From Ophiura sarsii (taxonomy: Eukaryota; Echinodermata; Ophiuroidea; Amphilepidida; Ophiuridae), in assembly GCA_035610835.1 (NCBI GenBank), contig CM069447.1, positions 39,406,057 through 39,470,056 of the forward strand: a stretch of 64,000 nucleotides of DNA, given 5' to 3'. Below, in pieces: positions 58,753 through 64,000 of the stretch. The notes below the pieces were generated by a model. It saw nothing but the letters and a program-made list of their open reading frames with translations, was not told where the DNA came from and searched no databases. The translations under genes and the position numbers were made by a program. How positions within the stretch are numbered: the stretch's first letter is position 1; every line of letters starts with the position of its first letter.

Positions 58753-60156
58753 CTGTTGAAGATAAAAAGCCAAAATAATCATGATTTATAAGGCAAATTT
58801 ATAACATTGAAATGGTGTACAATTTGTGGAAATATTTGAAAATTGCCTTAAAAATAAACCAAATAATTAACTAGAATTTTTTGGTGTGCCGGTTTTCCCT
58901 TACCCACACCCTCCCCCCCCCCCCCCCCCCCCCCCCCCGCTCAAATTGGTTATATTTGAGAGATCTGTTTGCCCATAGAACAGGGTGGTAATAGGGTGGT
59001 GTTTTTTGTGGCCTAATCATCACATTTAATGGTTAATTCTCAATACAGATAGCGTGTGTCAAGTTGGAAAAAGAACATGAAAATAGGAAAAGTAGATGAT
59101 TTCTTTTCATAGTAAACATTGTAATACATGCATGTGGCCTAAATGAGTGCCCCCTAAATGTTTTACTTGTGCATGTTATTTGGAACAGACAAACGTACAT
59201 ACATTAGGCCTAATAAAAATAAATGTTTGTTTCCGGTAACATGCTGACAAAAAAGAGGGTCGGTCGGTCGGGAAAACATTTTATTTTACAAAAAAATATT
59301 ATTTTAGATTCACCATGTAAATTAATTGCAAAGCTTCCGAATTTTGACCGCCATCGCAATCTGAACGCCCGGTCTGAACGCCAACTTTCGAGGCAAATTT
59401 CATGAAAACGTGCAACTTTTTGGGAAATGTGGAACAAGATTTAGATGGTCCACACAGGGGGGAGTCTAAGGGGGGGGTGCACCCCCTCAGAGTTTTGAAG
59501 ATTTTTGAAAAATCAACCCACGAATGACGCCATTTGGTGCACAATTTTCACACGAAATTGCCACACCACCCCGTACAATTTTGTTTTTTAGTGTTTCTAG
59601 TTAATCATATTCAAATCTACACTTACACTTTTTTAGTACGAGTTAATGTAGCATACTTGAAGGAGCGCTGGAGCTAAATTTAACATATCTTATTTTAGAT
59701 TTACACAACATACGTAATGCACAAATCATGAACAAAAATAATTACCCTGAAATTGTATATTAAATCTAGAATATTAAATCATTATTTTGGGTTTGTAGAG
59801 AAACCCATTTAAGTTTGCCATAGCGGTGTGGTCTCGACCGACCTCGTGGTCAAGATTCGCTTAGCGTTTTACACCACACGTGTGATGTTCCGGGAATTCC
59901 CTTCCTCCAATGTAAACCTATGTACACTCTGAGCGTGAATTTGCATTAAACGGTAAAGATCTCACGATTCTTTGCTGAAACCCGATCGAATCTCTTCTGT
60001 GTAGGGGATAGGGGATAATCCGCAGCAGCTGCAGTGGAGCAACGTAAAACTGGGGATTTTATTTATTTTATATTGTATTTATATTCTTACGGACGTAGGG
60101 AAAGTAAAGTTCGGAATTGTTGCACAATTCATGGAAATGGGTACATTCAAATTGGA
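58753..60156. other. Region upstream of the first visible PI4KB exon
   Basis: No exon found. It holds poly(C) at about 58913-58937, a GGTCGGTCGG repeat fragment (59250-59290) and a G-rich tract (59455-59480). I searched for the human SWLLRLFESKLFD-type segment and did not find it. Confidence 0.55.
58914..58938. repeat. Poly(C) tract
   Basis: About 25 consecutive C following CACACCCTCC. Confidence 0.95.
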
Positions 60157-60256
60157 NNNNNNNNNNNNNNNNNNNNNNNNNNNNNNNNNNNNNNNNNNNN
60201 NNNNNNNNNNNNNNNNNNNNNNNNNNNNNNNNNNNNNNNNNNNNNNNNNNNNNNNN
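60157..60256. other. Assembly gap, 100 N
   Basis: Exactly 100 N, the conventional size for a gap of unknown length. Distances across it, and the absence of PI4KB 5' exons, cannot be trusted. Confidence 0.99.
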
Positions 60257-60346
60257 GATGGGTGGGAAATTAGCAAAAAAATAGGTATAGGGAAAGTCAC
60301 ATTTCGAAGTCTGGCAGGCACATCCACGTACGATTTTGGCGAAAGT

Positions 60347-60349
<3 letters not shown>

Positions 60350-60395
<46 letters not shown>
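60350..60395. repeat. Long poly(C) tract
   Basis: About 46 C in a row about 95 bp after the gap. Strong secondary structure and homopolymer length may explain the nearby assembly break. Confidence 0.95.
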
Positions 60396-61731
60396 ACCCC
60401 CCACACACCCACGGGATTCCAACATATTCAAACATGGTTTTAATCAAGTGTTGCTGTGTTTTTGTGAGTAGAAACAACAATAATGGTCATTTTTAATGTT
60501 CATCTTGAATTCTGAAGTAAATTCATTACAAAAAGAAATTCAAAGTACCTTCGTGCCCTAAAAGCACAAGCTACTTAGGACCCCGGCAGAAAACACATGT
60601 AAGAAAAGTACTGTAAAACAATTTTATTTCGCTAGCAGTTTAATTTCACTGATTTCACTACATTTAGGAGATCCAATTCGCCGAATTAAATGTTCGTCAA
60701 TTGTTATTTATAATGGTATAGGAAGATGGCAGCCGGGAATACAAATTAGTGATATTAAATTGCCCGTAACAAGTTGATTAAATACTAATTCGCTATTTGC
60801 TGTAAAAATATATATTTTTTTTTTAGTATCATCAAATGCAAACATAAGAAACTTTGATGCATAGTGCCTGCCAACGTTAATATAGTCTCAGTTATAAATG
60901 TCTTAGCTTTTTTTTTACACATCAGAAAATTTCACATTTCAATCTGGGATTGTTTTTAACAAAGTTTATTCTGCACACATCAATACATATTTGTGACTTG
61001 TATTTATATTCTATTTATAATAACGGTAGCCTATTACGTACATTTTCCAAACACTGATCAGCTGAAAAAAGGCAGGGGTAGAGGGCATTGATAAATAATC
61101 AGAACGTAAACAATTAAAGATGTGCGTGTTTATTCCCCGGGTTTATTCCCCTTTATTCACGCACATAATAGTTCACTTTTGATTAATATTGTCCTTTTTT
61201 AATGTTGTTCAACAATGTTCATCCATTAATATTATTTCAATATTGAGATGTATTCACAATAATAATCTAGTGCGAAAACATGCGGAAAATACGCAAAACA
61301 GCGTTGAGATTTAAATCATGTGAATATTGTCGATTGTCCAAATATAAAATTGCCAAACACTAAAACTCAAAATCAAACCATAACACATAACCCATCCCAG
61401 TACACCACAGAGTACATGTACACAGACCACTGCGTTGTTGAGAGCCCTGTTGTGTTTGCATAGTACACCGATATTAAGTCAGCAGTATGTGTCATCAGAG
61501 AGATGTTATGTAACATCTACTTTAAACAGTTGGGGGTATATTAAGAATGAAAGCACTTTCATGGATAAAGGGTTGAATTTATTGTGGCGATGTTCATTCT
61601 TCTGTATCTCATAGTTCCTATCGAGAATAATGTCACCCTTCCTATTTGGGTTGGGGATAGAATTTTTCTTCTGAAAACGTCAGCTCACTTTCTACCCCCG
61701 TTCCTATACCACCGGTCACCCTGGAGTTAAA
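60396..61731. other. Non-coding, little recognised
   Basis: AT-rich. A TACTGTAAAAC-type foldback with ATTTCGCTA / TAATTCGCTA-like ends lies near 60610-60812. Otherwise no gene or repeat pair seen. Confidence 0.5.
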
Positions 61732-61925
61732 TCATGTATTAAACTTCCACGCTCTATGAAAACTATAATTTATCAATAAAGGCATGAATACAGCCAGGGG
61801 AATAAGGCAAGCGGCTGTGAGAAAAATCCAGGGGTACCCATACCCATCGAGATAACCAAAGTCAACAATTTCAATAGTTGCGAAATGGGGTAGGCCTACA
61901 GCTTGACTGAGCTGACTCAAAGCGA
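61732..61925 (-). pseudogene. Possible 3' fragment of a membrane-transporter gene
   Basis: The minus-strand frame reads LSQAVGLPHFATIEIVDFGY and GYPWIFLTAACLIPLAVFMP, then LLINYSFHRAWKFNT and a stop. The stretch WIFLTAACLIPLAVFMPLLI looks like one transmembrane helix with a short charged tail, as at the end of an MFS-type carrier. No acceptor or further exon is visible; the upstream side is a G-rich tract. I do not recognise a specific family. Confidence 0.3.
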
Positions 61926-61990
61926 GGGTGGGGTGGGGGGGGGGGGGGGGGTGGTGGGGGGGCGGGGGGGGGGGGGGGCTGGGGGTGTTG
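61926..61990. repeat. G-rich tract
   Basis: Runs of G broken only by single T, C or A (GGTGGTGGGGGGGCGGGG). Confidence 0.95.
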
Positions 61991-62040
61991 AACTTATGAA
62001 AGAAATGAAGAATAGTGTGATAAATCAAATTAAAACAAAT

Positions 62041-62440
<400 letters not shown>

Positions 62441-62509
62441 AAATATGCAATACAAGCTGGCTAATTTTGAATCCATACTTTGAAAAATGTCTGAATGTTC
62501 CTCAATGGG

Positions 62510-63050
62510 ATGGCTGATTAATTCTGAGACGAATTTCCAGACCATCCTTTGAAAAAAGTCTGGATTTCCGAGTTCCTCTATAGGGTGATGATCGTGGGTT
62601 AACTAATTTCGAGACGAAATTCCAGATCATCCTTTGAAAAAAGTCTGGATTTCCGAGTTCCTCTATAGGGTGCTGACCATGGGCTGACTAATTTTGAGAC
62701 GAAATTCCAGACCATCCTTTGAAAAAAGTCTGGAATTCCGAATTCCTCTATAGGGTGCTGACCATGGGTAGACTAATTTCGAGACGAAATTCCAGACCAT
62801 CCTTTGAAAAAAGTCTGGAATTCCGAATTCCTCTATAGGGTGCTGACCATGGGTAGACTAATTTCGAGACGCAATTCCAGACCATCCTTTGAAAAAAGTC
62901 TGGAATTCCGAATTCCTCTATAGGGTGCTGATCATGGGTAGACCAATTTTGAGACGAAATTCCAGACCATCCTTTTGAAAAAAAGTCTGGAATTCCAAGG
63001 CCCGACAATCGAAAAAAAGTTTGGAAATCCTAATTCCTCTATAGGGGGGG
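62510..63050. repeat. 85-bp satellite, six copies
   Basis: The motif CCTTTGAAAAAAGTCTGGA recurs at 62546, 62631, 62716, 62801, 62886 and 62971, an exact 85-bp period. Each unit contains the inverted pair TTCCAGACC..GTCTGGAA, so each could form a hairpin, plus CCTCTATAGGGTGCTGA. The ends are diverged. Confidence 0.95.
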
Positions 63051-63656
63051 TGCGGATTTTATCTGGAATAGCCCATTGTTCACATCTGATCTTGTGTCAT
63101 GGTCACTCTGGTTTAAGTCTTTATCTGCAACTGCTGCCACTGCTGTTGGTAATTGTTCAGGAATATCAGCCTCCAACAGTAGGCATAGTTTACTCATTGG
63201 TCTCACAATGGTTGACGTCTGAGTCTTTACCTTGACTTGTCGTACAAATCCATGCTTGTCTGGCATGGTCTCCTTGACCTTTCCCATTCTCCATGTGTTT
63301 CTTGGTGCGGTGTCATCAACGATGAGAACAGTGTCGTCCACTTGAAGGTTACGTTGAGGATTCAACCACCTTTGACGCTGCTGTAACTGAGGTAAATATT
63401 CTCTTACCCAAAGCCTCCATAATAAGTCTGCTATAAAGGGGACTTGTTTCCACCGACGCCTGGTATACTGTTCTTCAGAGTCAGAGAGAAGTCGCGGTAT
63501 TGTTGGTTTCACTTTCATAAGCAAATGATTTGCATCATTCAGAGCTTCATTATCATATGGATCTTTTGATGCTTTAGTGACAGGTCTGCTATTCACTGTC
63601 ATCTCAATTTCACATGTTGCATGGTCTACTTTGTCACATTTCTGCATTGTTTCCAA
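63039..63656 (-). pseudogene. BEL/Pao integrase C-terminal region
   Basis: Reads IEMTVNSRPVTKASKDPYDN, QVPFIADLLWRLWVREYLP, RNLQVDDTVLIVDDTAPRN and WRMGKVKETMPDKHGFVRQV. This is the DUF5641-like domain (W..LQ...W..P..NL..GD.VLI...P...W.MG.V) found at the end of Pao integrases. Confidence 0.88.
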
Positions 63657-63724
63657 GCTCTTTATCTCCGCTGGAAAAGCTTGGTTCTGTATTTCCTGAC
63701 TTTTATTTTCAATGACGTCTGTAT

Positions 63725-63997
63725 TTACTCTGTCCTTTTGTCACATCCTTGATTCTTAACTGCTTTCTTCTTTCTGATCTTGCCAACCACATCACCCGAA
63801 TCATTTGCCAACACCTTTACTCTATGTACGGAAACTCTGTCTCTCTGTTTTACCATACCGTGGACCTCCCATCCCAGCCGAGTTTTGCATGCGAAGGGTC
63901 CGCCATCTTGGCATTGGATAATCTGTATTGGCTCTAGTGCTTTAGGCACATTATTTCCAATCATAAGTTCTACTTGATATCCAGGCTCAAGTTGCAC
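63725..63997 (-). pseudogene. BEL/Pao protease (DUF1758/A17-like) fragment
   Basis: Reads VELMIGNNVPKALEPIQIIQ and CQDGGPFACKTRLGWEVHG, the conserved IGxDxP...P..GGP.A..T.LGW block of Pao elements. Open to the right edge of the window, with a stop at its left end. Confidence 0.9.
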
Positions 63998-64000
63998 ATC

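Larger units (their letters stand above)
63039..63997 (-). mobile_element. BEL/Pao LTR-retroelement pol, internally deleted, runs off the window
   Basis: The minus strand reads, 5' to 3', the Pao-type protease/peptidase A17 region and then directly the C-terminal end of integrase. The RT, RNase H and catalytic integrase core expected between them are absent, so the copy is defective. No LTR is seen before the satellite at 63050. Confidence 0.85.

Noticed and set aside
60034..60496. ORFs spanning the N gap and poly(C)
   Set aside because: They exist only because N and homopolymers contain no stops.

Overview
This is animal nuclear DNA. It holds two intron-rich protein-coding genes with canonical GT-AG splice sites, AT-rich introns, non-LTR and BEL/Pao retroelements, and a dense load of short inverted-repeat transposons (MITEs). 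The protein matches (VPS11 and phosphatidylinositol 4-kinase beta), the retroelement types and the repeat style suggest a marine invertebrate, perhaps a deuterostome such as an echinoderm. The species cannot be fixed from the sequence alone.

Layout. (1) 1-24782, + strand: the 3' three-quarters of VPS11. I reconstruct 21 exons, all phase-consistent, giving 919 residues and a stop; the N-terminal beta-propeller exons lie off the left edge. The last intron carries two dead LINEs in opposite orientations. The protein ends in a long Pro/Gln/Ser-rich tail with five NPF motifs. (2) 24783-43222: about 18 kb between the two convergent 3' ends, with no recognisable gene. It holds a 689-bp tandem duplication of the VPS11 tail exon, mariner-, hAT-, piggyBac- and CACTA-like non-autonomous elements and low-complexity DNA. 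(3) 43223-58752, - strand: PI4KB, 12 exons giving 690 residues to the stop, including the complete lipid-kinase domain. The 5' exons (about 160 residues by comparison with human) are not visible; a 100-N assembly gap lies at 60157-60256. (4) 58753-64000: gap, homopolymer tracts, an ATTT-type microsatellite, an 85-bp satellite and a collapsed BEL/Pao element running off the right edge.

Function. VPS11 is a core subunit of the HOPS and CORVET tethering complexes (endosome/lysosome fusion). PI4KB makes PI4P at the Golgi and trans-Golgi network. Both act in membrane traffic, but they are convergent neighbours and nothing in the sequence shows co-regulation.

Main novelty. I found no new defence or biosynthetic system. 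What stands out is repeated local duplication of exon pieces: VPS11 exons 8, 10, 11 and 21 and a PI4KB exon (three copies, 160-bp period) each have decayed tandem copies next to them, and three of these arrays were later split by a MITE with recognisable ends. In addition, a dozen-copy minisatellite just 3' of the PI4KB stop codon is built from the last coding bases of the gene. Exon numbers are counted within the window, not from the true gene start.
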